64,000 nucleotides of DNA from Planctomycetota bacterium (GTDB lineage: Bacteria > Planctomycetota > UBA1135 > JACQFD01): contig JACQFD010000023.1 of the NCBI GenBank assembly GCA_016200225.1, forward strand, positions 20,877-84,876. The letters run 5' to 3'. Of this stretch, positions 46,555 to 56,065 are shown piece after piece. Position 1 is the stretch's first letter, and each line of letters begins with the position of its first letter. The notes beneath the pieces are model-generated. The model was not told the DNA's origin. It was given only the letters and a program-made list of their open reading frames with translations, and did not search any database. The translations under genes were made by a program, and so were the position numbers.

Positions 46555-47063
46555 AGTGTTGCTACTAGGGTTCGAGCGATGGTCTTATAGTACATGGGCA
46601 ACACGGGGCTTCGATTTCAGGGGTCACACGCGTCCGCCGGTCGATCGTGAATTCGGCAGGTTCGCCGAACTCGACGGAGCTGCCGTGCGGGTCAGTGTAC
46701 CGCCGCGCGTGTCCGGGCTTCAAGCTGACGGAGTTCTCTTCGGAGCATCCACTTGTGCCCGCGAAAATCCACCGTGGAGACTAACAAAGCACTCCGGCGC
46801 ATTGAAGAACATCGACGACCGCGTCGCCCGTACAACGATCGCTAATATTCTCCCTCGCAACGGAATCGAGCCCGCCCCCGAACGAGCGCGTCCGACTTCG
46901 TGGAAGACATTCTTGAAGTCGCATGAATTTCGCTCATTTCCGGTCGCGGACGAGGGCTATTAGTAACGATTCAGCACTTGGACAGTGCGCCATTCCCGCC
47001 ACCGCCGATTCAAATTTCATGTGCGGGATCTGTGAGTTCCAGCGCGACAGACGAAATGTTTTA
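46555..47063. other. Intergenic, no gene seen
   Basis: About 510 bases between two minus-strand genes. Open frames on the plus strand have no family-like content. No repeat from the palindromic family was found here. Confidence 0.45.
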
Positions 47064-48314
47064 TTAGCAATTGAACTCTTGGACCCCACGGGCGTCACGG
47101 AGGCGGTACGAACAGAGACTCAACCCACGAATGAATACGAAAATGCCAGCGACACCAATGAACCCAGTCGCAATCATTGCCACGGGCCACGACGCCACCT
47201 GAAGGCGTGCAATGGAAAGAAATGTTGCCAATCCGGGGATCAAGACCAAAGTCGAACAATTTACAATTATTGGCACAACGCCAGACATCGCCCCAATCCA
47301 CGGCGAAACGACGCCAACGGCGGTTCCTTCAGTTGATTTAACTATACAAGGGAATTTTAATAGATGCAATACGTAGGTAATGCAATATATTAGCAAGCAG
47401 AATATTAGCGCAGGTCCAACAATACCAACATATTCGTTCTTGATCTCGAATCCAATAAATGATGACGTTCCACTCCGCACCTTGTCGGCATGGTGAGCAA
47501 TTGTCCATCGTTGTGCGCCTTGAATGCTCAAGCCCCGCACTTCATTCCAATTCGACTCAATCGCCGGGAAAATCCGACGAATCCAGTCGGAACTCAAACG
47601 AGGGTCGACTCTTGTCGTCGTGAATGTAACTTCGACGCTTGTAATTTTCTCGGATGTCGTCGACATGCCGTGCTCGATGTCTGTTGCAGTCGTTATGTTA
47701 GTAAACTCGATTCGCGCGCTGCCTTGATCCCCGCCATTAGGCCATGCTTGCGGAACGAAATCAGTTAACAATGGATCGGACGTCACAATCGTAAATACCG
47801 AAGAGGATCCCTCCAGGACAACGCCATCATTGAGTGGTTTAATATCCTCAACAATTTCCACCGGTACAGGGCTCGCCGCCAGCGCTGACTCGACGTCCGC
47901 GATCCGCATGCGCATCGAATCGACTTTGGAAGGAAAGTTTATAACGTGTACAAACTTACTGCCGAGCTCGCGCGACAGTAATGGATTCTTTGGATCTCCG
48001 AGAATCCCAGCGTCAACGTGAATATTCGCGCGAAACGTCTTGGCAAGTTCTGCCGCGATTCTCTCCTCAATCGGCTCCGCGTTGCTTTCGAGAATCGGAG
48101 GCAAAATTCTGGCCAGCTCACGAGGTTCCGAGATGATTTTTTGTAGTGTCTTAAGTTGACCCGATAGCTCCGGCGCATCGGTCCAAGACTCAAGGACTAG
48201 ATAGAGGACAATTCCACTTACTAATAAAATGGAGAAATGGATGAGGCGAACGTGCTCCAACTGATCGAATAATATGTGAGCATTCGAACCTTCGGCGGGC
48301 GCTGTCGATTTCAT
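47064..48314 (-). CDS. Membrane protein of unknown function
   Basis: A 416-residue protein. One hydrophobic helix near residues 25-42 (IHFSILLVSGIVLYLVLE), a large extracytoplasmic region with Asp/Ser-rich phrases, and three or four helices in the last 130 residues (GPALIFCLLIYCITYVLHLL, GVVPIIVNCSTLVLI, ASWPVAMIATGFIGVAGIFV). I recognise no family. The gene starts 27 nt after the stop of the DUF6259-like gene on the same strand, so the two likely form an operon. The codon use is lower in GC than the flanks. Confidence 0.7.
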   Translation of the reverse strand: MKSTAPAEGSNAHILFDQLEHVRLIHFSILLVSGIVLYLVLESWTDAPELSGQLKTLQKIISEPRELARILPPILESNAEPIEERIAAELAKTFRANIHVDAGILGDPKNPLLSRELGSKFVHVINFPSKVDSMRMRIADVESALAASPVPVEIVEDIKPLNDGVVLEGSSSVFTIVTSDPLLTDFVPQAWPNGGDQGSARIEFTNITTATDIEHGMSTTSEKITSVEVTFTTTRVDPRLSSDWIRRIFPAIESNWNEVRGLSIQGAQRWTIAHHADKVRSGTSSFIGFEIKNEYVGIVGPALIFCLLIYCITYVLHLLKFPCIVKSTEGTAVGVVSPWIGAMSGVVPIIVNCSTLVLIPGLATFLSIARLQVASWPVAMIATGFIGVAGIFVFIRGLSLCSYRLRDARGVQEFNC

Positions 48315-48341
48315 AGTCCGACAATCTTCTTGAGGGGGATT

Positions 48342-51206
48342 CTACTGTATGATGAGTACGCGGACGGTGCGCGGAGGGGTTTTTCCAATATAAACATTAC
48401 CACCCGCGCTCGTGCCCTTGTTCGCGTGTATAGTAATGGGCCCCGTAACCGTAGCAAACGTGGTCGAACCGCCGTTGATGGAGATCTCGCCAATCGTTCT
48501 TGGAACTCCCGCTGGAAATTCAAAGAGAGTTGGATCAAACGTCCCTGCCCACGACGCGGCTGAGCCCGTCCAATTTACAAGTATGATCGCCACGTTTCCT
48601 TGCGAGTCTTTCCACGCGGAATGTAGAACCTTCGAAACAGAAAATGACTGCGGACCGTATGCAAAATGAGCCGCTGCCGACACCTCGACACCAGGAAAAT
48701 AATAAACTGGGTATTGCGGATTTCCTTTCAAACACGCGGACGTCGGATTAACCGTCTGCTCCACTTCCGACGAAGTATAGGAAACATGAAGGGGCCGGAG
48801 CATTTTTCCTGAAAGTAACCATGGACCGGCGAATGATGGCGCAATCGATTGATACAGTGTCGCAAGCATGCTCATGATCGTCAGGCCCGTTTGATTGGGA
48901 TCGACCAGGGGATTCACCGTAAGGTTTCCACCGGCATTCAACGAGACCATGGGCCAGTCTGTATCAATAATTTCAGTAAGAAGACTCGAACGCGCTCCAT
49001 TGATGAACATACAAGAATGGCAGTAACAGAAAAGATTCGTCCACTCTTGAGCGGTCATTCCATACTGAAACCCTGTAATCGGATCCCAGAACGTGGGGTT
49101 GGTCGCAAGCCCGAGACTTGAGAACGGAACTCCAAGCGGCGTGTCCGGCTGCCATTCATGATAGACAGTGTTCCATAACGGCGCGGACCAATCGGTAGTA
49201 ATCGGCGGAGCACCGCTGGGACCAAGATTGAGGTCTTCCGCCAGAGTCATATGGCCGGGCATCCAGTCGTATCCATGGCCAACGAAATCGAAGTGGCTTG
49301 TTAGATACTCCTCGGCGGCTTCGCTTGTAATTATAACATTTGGGTCCGTGCCGCCGGGGGGAGCAAACGGGCTGAGGGACTGAAGTCTCGATCTTGTGTA
49401 ATCAATGAGCGCGACTTTTCCCTGTTCATAATAATTGCCACCATTCGCAATATGCTGGGGCGGCAATCCGGGTGGATCATAACTAAGTTCAGTTCCGGAT
49501 CCCGAGAGAATATCGAGGTAGACGCCCGAGAACCCAATATTTGTACCAATGAGCGGCGAAATCACATTATCAGTGAACCACGTATGTGCCAGCGGAACTC
49601 CAAGATCAATGTCCGCTACACCGCTTCCACCGTTTGGCTGTCCGTACTTATCAAATCCTTCGATGATCGGGGGAAAGACGCCCATCGTAAACCAGTTGGA
49701 TGATTTGTCCATGATGCCGGGAATTGTGTACGCTTCGGTGTAAATACCAAGACTTCGAGCCGCAGCCAAGACCGGAGTCACGCCGCTGTCGATTGAATTT
49801 GGGACGGGATAATCGGGATTCGCCGTTGCAACACCTCCCGTCAAGTACGCCTGCCAGTGCATAAATGTATCATTTGCATTTGTATAAGGGTTCGTAAGAC
49901 CCACTTGCCACGCCCTTGTGATATCGAGAAAGCGCTGGTACAGCGCAATGCCAGATTTCAACGGTTGGAGCTGATTGTGAAATGCAATAATCGCGGGTCC
50001 CTTGGACTTGCCTAAATTTGTATTCACACTTAGCTTCGGACCCGCCATCCCGCTTGAATCTACAAAGCTGCGATAATACAAACACGCATCATACCAAAAG
50101 GCGTCGTCCTTTGCCAGGAGCGCCCCGAGAGTGACTGGGTAGGGACTGAGAAACTCGTTTGAGAACTGCGACGGAACTCCAGCAATTGTAGCGTACGGTG
50201 GAAAGCTCGTCGCCCGCCAACCGAATCGAAGGACCGTGCCTCCGCCTTGCTTTACGGAAGTGTAGCGAAATGTTTTATAATATCCAGTCGTATCCTCGCT
50301 CCCCATGTAAAGCATCTTACGAAATCCGGATCCAGCCGCCGGGTCGGCAACATAAAGGGCGGCGAATTGAAGGGTCTGGCCGCTCGATCCGCCGTTCGCT
50401 CCGTCGGGATGATTATAAAATATATCCAGTCCTGCGGAGTTGCCAACGGCCAGAAAATATTGGAGTGGTAAATTCGAACTTGGAAGTGTGATCAGCACAT
50501 TCTCGGGAATCAACAAGCGAGCGCGCTTCTGTGCATTGAGAAGTGTCTCGCCGGCCACCGGCACTATGGGCGGATTGAAATAAACTATCGGAAAATCAAT
50601 TTCATCAATACTTGACGGAAGGGTGCCGGGAGGTCCGCCGGGCGGAGGAGGCACGCGGGTGACCTGGCACCGCCAGTGAGAAACATTGTCGGTCATTCCT
50701 AAATATACTTGCAGGACTACACGCAATGCATTGGATCCATTAATTGGAACCGGATCCCAGACAAACGCACGTGCCGGCTGACCGTTGGGCCCAAGCGAGT
50801 TGTAAGCTGTAAATGCCGACGCGGTCAGGATACTACTCGGTGAAACTACAAATGTATTTGGAGGCGACGATGCAAAACTACCGCGAACCTCCCATAGACG
50901 TCCGTCTTTTCCGACGCCAATCGGATCATTCACAAATGTAAACGCCCCGCCTTCAAAATGAATCAACGAATCCAGTCGCACTCCAGTCGTAGCATCGGGT
51001 TGAAAGTTGAGCTGAATCTTCTGTCCACTGAGACTTGTCGGGAGCGAAATGGGGCCCGCGAGGACAATCGGTGGCGACTGCGCGCGTAGTCTTGTTGACA
51101 TTATCACAATCATGAAGACTGTGAACAGTGCAACAACTGAGTTTCGCGCCGCAGGGCAACGCAGCGTGGATGCCAAAATTAAACGAACGGACAGCGGGAG
51201 CTTCAT
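48342..51206 (-). CDS. Secreted DUF6259-like glycosidase-type protein
   Basis: A 954-residue exported protein with a signal ending near TRLRAQ. The first 330 residues are beta-rich (SLSGQKIQLNFQPD, VRGSFASSPPN), the middle resembles a TIM-barrel (AFWYDACLYYRSFVD, LGIYTEAYTIPGI, IGFSGVYLDILSGSG) and the end is a beta-sandwich (VSKVLHSAWKDSQGNVAIIL). This layout matches DUF6259 and distant GH36-type glycosidases; the Asp in YLDI is a candidate nucleophile. Substrate unknown, probably a polysaccharide. Likely operon with the membrane protein downstream. AT-richer than most of the window. Confidence 0.8.
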   Translation of the reverse strand: MKLPLSVRLILASTLRCPAARNSVVALFTVFMIVIMSTRLRAQSPPIVLAGPISLPTSLSGQKIQLNFQPDATTGVRLDSLIHFEGGAFTFVNDPIGVGKDGRLWEVRGSFASSPPNTFVVSPSSILTASAFTAYNSLGPNGQPARAFVWDPVPINGSNALRVVLQVYLGMTDNVSHWRCQVTRVPPPPGGPPGTLPSSIDEIDFPIVYFNPPIVPVAGETLLNAQKRARLLIPENVLITLPSSNLPLQYFLAVGNSAGLDIFYNHPDGANGGSSGQTLQFAALYVADPAAGSGFRKMLYMGSEDTTGYYKTFRYTSVKQGGGTVLRFGWRATSFPPYATIAGVPSQFSNEFLSPYPVTLGALLAKDDAFWYDACLYYRSFVDSSGMAGPKLSVNTNLGKSKGPAIIAFHNQLQPLKSGIALYQRFLDITRAWQVGLTNPYTNANDTFMHWQAYLTGGVATANPDYPVPNSIDSGVTPVLAAARSLGIYTEAYTIPGIMDKSSNWFTMGVFPPIIEGFDKYGQPNGGSGVADIDLGVPLAHTWFTDNVISPLIGTNIGFSGVYLDILSGSGTELSYDPPGLPPQHIANGGNYYEQGKVALIDYTRSRLQSLSPFAPPGGTDPNVIITSEAAEEYLTSHFDFVGHGYDWMPGHMTLAEDLNLGPSGAPPITTDWSAPLWNTVYHEWQPDTPLGVPFSSLGLATNPTFWDPITGFQYGMTAQEWTNLFCYCHSCMFINGARSSLLTEIIDTDWPMVSLNAGGNLTVNPLVDPNQTGLTIMSMLATLYQSIAPSFAGPWLLSGKMLRPLHVSYTSSEVEQTVNPTSACLKGNPQYPVYYFPGVEVSAAAHFAYGPQSFSVSKVLHSAWKDSQGNVAIILVNWTGSAASWAGTFDPTLFEFPAGVPRTIGEISINGGSTTFATVTGPITIHANKGTSAGGNVYIGKTPPRTVRVLIIQ

Positions 51207-52132
51207 ATTTAATCACCGTATGAAAGGACCACTTGACTTCAAATTCCGGACGACAATCCTACGCGTGCGATGTGCCCAAGTCATCCATCGATTGCTCCCG
51301 AATCCCCCATCCAAGTTGCAGAATGGCCATCGAAGAGGACGTACGCAATGTTCAAGGAATGATTTGATGTTCAGATAGCGTCGCTCGCGTTCGACGTCGC
51401 GGACGGCGGAGTTGAGAAGGACGAGTGACGACTCGCGGCCGGCTGAATTGATACAAATGGACGCGTCGCACTCATCTTCTTGCGAGGCATGACAGAGAAA
51501 CCGGCCCGTGAATCAGAGAATTTCTCCCACAACGATCCATCGCGGTCATCGTCGAAGCTCAAAATGGAAACCCGCCGCGAGATCCTACCTAATAGCCTTG
51601 GCGCGATTGGCACCTACGGTTGCGCTTCGTCAATCTTTACTTATCTGCAGAATTCAAAGCCCGCGTCACGGCCGGAGGATTTGTTAGATCGCGCAATTGC
51701 GCTTGAGCGATTATATTCTTAATATGTGAGGCGGTTATTAATGACTGAGTTTTTGGATACTGCGGCCACGATCGCGAACGCGCCGCCCCTGCCGCGCCTA
51801 TGCCCAAAATCGCGCGAACGCCGCCGCGACGCGCAACGGCCAAACACTGCGAATACGGCGGCAATTCAAACGAACACACCCGCGTCCCGGTCGCTCACCG
51901 CAACTACAATTCGAATCCCCGCGTGACTACAAAAGCGTTTCGAATTAGATACTTTGGCTCACCGATCGAATTTTCGTGCGCCAATTCCCCGCGCTCCTGC
52001 TCGCAAAACGAGTCTATTTGAAACATTCGCTTTTATTGCACACTACGGGCCCCGGTGCCGTGCAATGTTTGGTCATGCAACCTTTGCCACGACTAGGGGG
52101 CAGAATCGAAACCGTCAGCCAACCTTCTTTTG
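51207..52132. other. Long region without a supported gene
   Basis: Over 900 bases. A plus frame at 51489-51722 (MTEKPARESENFSHNDP...) is open for 77 codons but lacks family-like features and a good ribosome site; the opposite frame is also open. Probably decayed DNA. Only promoter of the DUF6259-like gene is expected at its left end. Confidence 0.35.
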
Positions 52133-52990
52133 TTACTTTTGCGACTTTGCATCGAGAAAGTCGTTTACCATAGGGACGAGGACGATGACGGACATTCGCT
52201 TCGTCAGCGCGACGTGTGTCGTGTTGGGCAATATGGCCAATCTCGATTCCGAGCGCGGACGCATGTCGCCGAAAACCTCGCCGCCCTTCAGACGGAACAT
52301 TTCCGAGATGTGATCGAGCCGGACGCCGTCGGCATCGCCGTGGATAAAAAACATCGGTGCTTTGGTGGCCTTGAGCTTGTCGGCGCCGAAGTCGTACGGC
52401 TTCAAGTCCATCGCCATGACGCGCTTTATGAAATTCGGGAACGCGTCGGGCGTCGGGCTGAGTCTCTTGTACTCGGCTTCGGCGGGAGAGCCTTTGAGCA
52501 CCTCTCCCGTGATTAGCGGAAACATGTCGCGCGCTTCCTTGACCCAGCCGTCGTGGCGGAACACGCCCGAAATGCTGACAACCTTACGCACTTTTTCTGG
52601 ATGTCGGATCGCGCACTGCATCGCGACGCCGCCGCCCATACTGTAACCGATGACGTCCGCGCTAGCGATTTTGAGATAATCGAGCAGCGCAGCCACATCG
52701 TCGGCGAGGTTTTCATAGCTGAAATCGCGTTCGATATCGGCGGTGCGCCCGTGGCCCTGCATTTCGAGGGCAATCACTTTCCGCGTTTTGGAGAGTTCGC
52801 CGATCCACTCGGGCAAGTTCCTCGAAATTGTCCCGAACCCGCCGTGGAGCAACACCACAGGATCGCCGCTTCCGTGGACTTCATAGTACATTTTGAGTCC
52901 GTTGACCGGCGCGTAACCCGTAGTTGGTTTTTGCTGCGCTGAGCCGATACCCGACAGAAGCATCATTAAGATAACGGTTGTAGTCTTCAT
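52133..52990 (-). CDS. Secreted alpha/beta hydrolase
   Basis: A 285-residue exported hydrolase starting [20 protein letters not shown]. Motifs: oxyanion HGG ([10 protein letters not shown]), nucleophile Ser117 in GYSMGGG, catalytic Asp in HGDADGVR and His near NTTHVAL. The fold and order fit epoxide hydrolase/haloperoxidase-like enzymes. An in-frame ATG at 52999 adds 3 residues. The codon use is GC-richer and lacks AT-rich micro-islands, so it may be acquired. The next upstream DNA holds a transposase remnant, in line with transfer. Confidence 0.88.
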   Translation of the reverse strand: MKTTTVILMMLLSGIGSAQQKPTTGYAPVNGLKMYYEVHGSGDPVVLLHGGFGTISRNLPEWIGELSKTRKVIALEMQGHGRTADIERDFSYENLADDVAALLDYLKIASADVIGYSMGGGVAMQCAIRHPEKVRKVVSISGVFRHDGWVKEARDMFPLITGEVLKGSPAEAEYKRLSPTPDAFPNFIKRVMAMDLKPYDFGADKLKATKAPMFFIHGDADGVRLDHISEMFRLKGGEVFGDMRPRSESRLAILPNTTHVALTKRMSVIVLVPMVNDFLDAKSQK

Positions 52991-53099
52991 CCTTGCCATT
53001 CTAGCACGAGAGTTGAAGTTGAATGAGCAACGGGACGATCGCGACCCATGACCCCCAGCCTCAGTCGCGCCAACGATTGCGCCGTGCTTATCTTTTCGA

Positions 53100-53446
53100 G
53101 TGAAAGCCAACGCGTCGCCGCTGATTTTCCTGTTGCTACTGTCAGTATTACTCTTGGGGGCTTCGTCAACCGCCGCCATCAGCACACGATCGAATATCTA
53201 CTCGAGGAGAACCGCATGCTGCGCGCGAAGCTCGGCCGCCGAAAGTTATGTTTTACGGTCGAGGAGCGCGTGATGTTACCCCTCCACGTTCGCTGAATTG
53301 TAATGCCATCGCGGAGTGCTGGGTGAAATCTATAAAAAAGGAATGTTTAAATCGCTTGATCTTGTTTGGACAACACTCGCTCGACAACTCAATCCGCGAA
53401 TACATTAAACATTACCATTTCGAAACGAATCATCATGGCCGAGAAA
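53100..53446 (+). pseudogene. Integrase-type transposase remnant
   Basis: The N-terminal piece reads [19 protein letters not shown] and RAKLGRRKLCFTVEER, the usual start of planctomycete integrase-core transposases. After about 53275 the frame changes and the C-terminal piece reads LNCNAIAECWVKSIKKEC, then LNRLILFGQHSL and HYHFETNHHG. The catalytic core between them is deleted. Coordinates are approximate. Confidence 0.75.
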
Positions 53447-53817
53447 TTTGACGGTTTTGTTGCATTTCGCTGCACCGCTAAACGCCGAAAATTCGTTGCC
53501 GATCCATGTCTCGGGTGCGATTTCAGCCGAGCGCCGCCCGCAAGAACCGCGTTTTATTAGCAACCGGATAATTGGATGGCACGAGGGCAGTCTGTTGGCA
53601 TCGCGCGTTTGGAATTTGCATGTCGCGCACCGTTCCGAAGAGCAGGTTCTGCTCGGTGAAATTGCGATTGACACTGATTGCATATCCAGTATATCTTCCG
53701 GTGGCACACTCTAAATCAAAAAGCTTCCGCCGTGCGCCCCCCGCCTGTTTGCACGATTCCTGCCTGCAATCGCCATGAGCGAGGGACGGGCTTTTGCCTG
53801 CACATCTTCGTTACTCC
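53447..53817. other. Region between transposase remnant and imuA
   Basis: About 370 bases with no supported gene. Its start (GACGGTTTTGTTGCATTT...) resembles 45423-45480. No LexA-type operator was recognised upstream of imuA. Confidence 0.4.
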
Positions 53818-54543
53818 ATGACCGCTCCTACCACGATTCTTGAGGACCTTCGGCGTCGCATCGACGCTGTGGAGTCGGGTTCTCGCGGCGCAGCGACACG
53901 AGCGCATATCACAACTGGAATTATAATAATTGACGCCGCGCTTCCATGCGGAGGACTTCCCCCGGGATCCTTGGTGGAACTTTTTGATGCTAACGATACA
54001 CCTTGCGGCGCGACGACATTGGCGTGTCTTTTCGCGAAGGCGGCCGCCGGCGACGCGGGTTGGATTGCATGGATCGATACCAATGATTTGTATCCTCCCG
54101 CGGCGGTGGCAATGGGAATAGATCCGTCGCGATTACTTATCATTTCGACGCACAACCCTTCAGATGCTTTATGGGCTTTCGAGCAGGCCATTCGCTCGAA
54201 TGCAATCGCGGCATCGATATTAACGTTGTCGCGCGTTCCTTTGGCCATCACGCGTCGATTGCAACTGGCCGCCGAAACAGGCGGCGGCATTGGCTTTTTA
54301 ATACGTCCCGATCACGAGGCATCGCAACCCTCGGCGGCGGCCGCGCGGATTCGCGTGGCGCCATATATTAACGATACGCGCGAAGCCATTCCCGACGAAA
54401 CAGATTTCAGCCCCCTTCTTCCGTCTCGAAAATTTAAAATTACAATTCTCAAAATCCGGGGAGGTTTTCCATCGGACTCCGTGTTCGTGGATATCAACGA
54501 TGCGAACGGTTTTGTGCATAGTGCTGCCGCGCATCGCGACTGA
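53818..54543 (+). CDS. imuA: ImuA-like RecA-fold protein
   Basis: A 241-residue protein; the ATG at 53818 is preferred over an upstream TTG. TTGIIIIDAALPCGGLPPGS followed by LVELFDANDTPCGATTLACL resembles the Walker-A-like region of ImuA, a RecA-related accessory protein of the mutasome. A canonical Walker A lysine is absent, as in many ImuA. It overlaps imuB by 44 nt, so translation is likely coupled. ImuA links RecA to ImuB and DnaE2 in translesion synthesis. No LexA site was found. Confidence 0.85.
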   Translation: MTAPTTILEDLRRRIDAVESGSRGAATRAHITTGIIIIDAALPCGGLPPGSLVELFDANDTPCGATTLACLFAKAAAGDAGWIAWIDTNDLYPPAAVAMGIDPSRLLIISTHNPSDALWAFEQAIRSNAIAASILTLSRVPLAITRRLQLAAETGGGIGFLIRPDHEASQPSAAAARIRVAPYINDTREAIPDETDFSPLLPSRKFKITILKIRGGFPSDSVFVDINDANGFVHSAAAHRD

Positions 54544-56035
54544 TCGCATCGCGCGAACCGATCGCCGCTTCCGGCGCCAACCGCTGGTTCTTGTTACAGA
54601 AACACGCGGAACCCGGCGGGTCGCGGAGATATCCGTTGAAGCCGAAAGCGCGGGCGCGCGTCGGGGAATGACCCTCGCGCAAGCACGCGCGATCGCACCC
54701 GGTTTGCTTTATTTACCTTATCGTCCCGAGGATGACACGCGTGAATTGGAGGCCATCGCCACCATCCTCTCTCGGTATTCGCCGATCATTGGTATTTATG
54801 ATGCGAAAACATTAGCAATCGATATGTCCGGCTGCGAAGCCCTATTTGATAACTTCCAAACTCTCGCGAAGAAAGTTGTACGCGACATTCTGAAACGCGG
54901 TTTCCGGGTGCGGGCCGTGTTCGCCTCCACGCCCACCGCCGCGCGTGCGCTCGCGCTATCCATAAAGTCTGACTCGACGGACTCGAAAAATAATAATTCC
55001 GACGTTCCCTCGATCGAGCCGGACTGTGAACTCGAATCGCTCGCGCGGATTCCGCCCGCTTATTTAGGTATTTCGCCGGAAGCGGAAAAAAAACTCTCCG
55101 CTCTCGGAATTACAACGATCGAACAATTGGTATATTTGCCTCGCGGCGCGCTAACGGCACGCGTCGGGGCCGGAGTATTGTTACAAATTGATCGTGCGCT
55201 CGGAAGAGTTGCCGATCCAATCGCGCCATTTCATGCGATCGGGCTCCCCGCTGAACGGATCGAGCCGCCGGTGCCCGTTTCGCAGTGGCAAATGGTAATG
55301 TTTCTATTAAGAAGGCTCGCCGATGGCATCGCGGCGCAATTGGAGGCGGGAATGCTTGGAGCGAGGGCGGTCGAGTGCAACATTGGGCGGCCGGAGGGAA
55401 TGAAGGAGACATTTACCATTTCGCTTTCGGAACCACGACGCGCCCGCGCATGGTTATTCTCATTATTAAAGACGCGATTCGAGCGCATCGACCTCGGAGT
55501 TGAAATTGAATCCTTGGAATTGCGAGTCACGAGCGCCGAACCTTTACAATATTCAGAACCGGCACTTTTTAACAATCTCGAACCGGCCGCGCGCTCGGAT
55601 TTGCGCGGGTTGTTCGACCGGCTGTCCGCACGGCTGGGTGAACGGGCTGTCGGCATGATCGATCTCAAGGAAGACTACAGGCCGGAATATAATTATACTA
55701 TTTCGGCGCCGCGCATGAAGTCGCCGCCGCTCTCTGAAAGGGTGCGGCATGATTTGCAATACTCCCAACGAGTGCGGCCCCTTTGTATTTACAAATCTCC
55801 CGTCCCGGTGGAAATCAAATTAAATGAAACCGGCGATCCCGCTTCTTTTATAATGAACGGCCGCGTTCATGAAATCACGCGATCGACCGGTCCCGAGGCG
55901 ATCGAATCGGGATGGTGGGATGGGAACCATTGCAGTCGTTACTATTGGATCGTGGAATGCGCTGACGGTGCCCGTTATTGGATATATTCCAGCGCGACTG
56001 GAGAATCCGCGCATCTCCATGGTGTTTTTTGTTAA
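54500..56035 (+). CDS. imuB: ImuB, Y-family polymerase-like mutasome hub
   Basis: A 511-residue protein starting MRTVLCIVLPRIATDRIAR. It has the Y-family polymerase fold (TLAQARAIAPGLLYLPYRPE, AIDMSGCEALFDN, RAVFASTPTAARALAL), but the catalytic acidic pairs are not intact, as is normal for ImuB. An HhH-like segment follows (LGITTIEQLVYLPRGALTAR). It tethers DnaE2 and the sliding clamp in mutagenic repair. The start overlaps imuA; dnaE2 starts 30 nt after its stop. A C-terminal region after residue 400 is typical of the family. Confidence 0.92.
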   Translation: MRTVLCIVLPRIATDRIARTDRRFRRQPLVLVTETRGTRRVAEISVEAESAGARRGMTLAQARAIAPGLLYLPYRPEDDTRELEAIATILSRYSPIIGIYDAKTLAIDMSGCEALFDNFQTLAKKVVRDILKRGFRVRAVFASTPTAARALALSIKSDSTDSKNNNSDVPSIEPDCELESLARIPPAYLGISPEAEKKLSALGITTIEQLVYLPRGALTARVGAGVLLQIDRALGRVADPIAPFHAIGLPAERIEPPVPVSQWQMVMFLLRRLADGIAAQLEAGMLGARAVECNIGRPEGMKETFTISLSEPRRARAWLFSLLKTRFERIDLGVEIESLELRVTSAEPLQYSEPALFNNLEPAARSDLRGLFDRLSARLGERAVGMIDLKEDYRPEYNYTISAPRMKSPPLSERVRHDLQYSQRVRPLCIYKSPVPVEIKLNETGDPASFIMNGRVHEITRSTGPEAIESGWWDGNHCSRYYWIVECADGARYWIYSSATGESAHLHGVFC

Positions 56036-56065
56036 TACAGTCGTCTCCACGCGAACTTCGCTGCG

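Noticed and set aside
51489..51722. Possible 77-residue small protein
   Set aside because: No family features, poor start context and overlapping open frame on the other strand.
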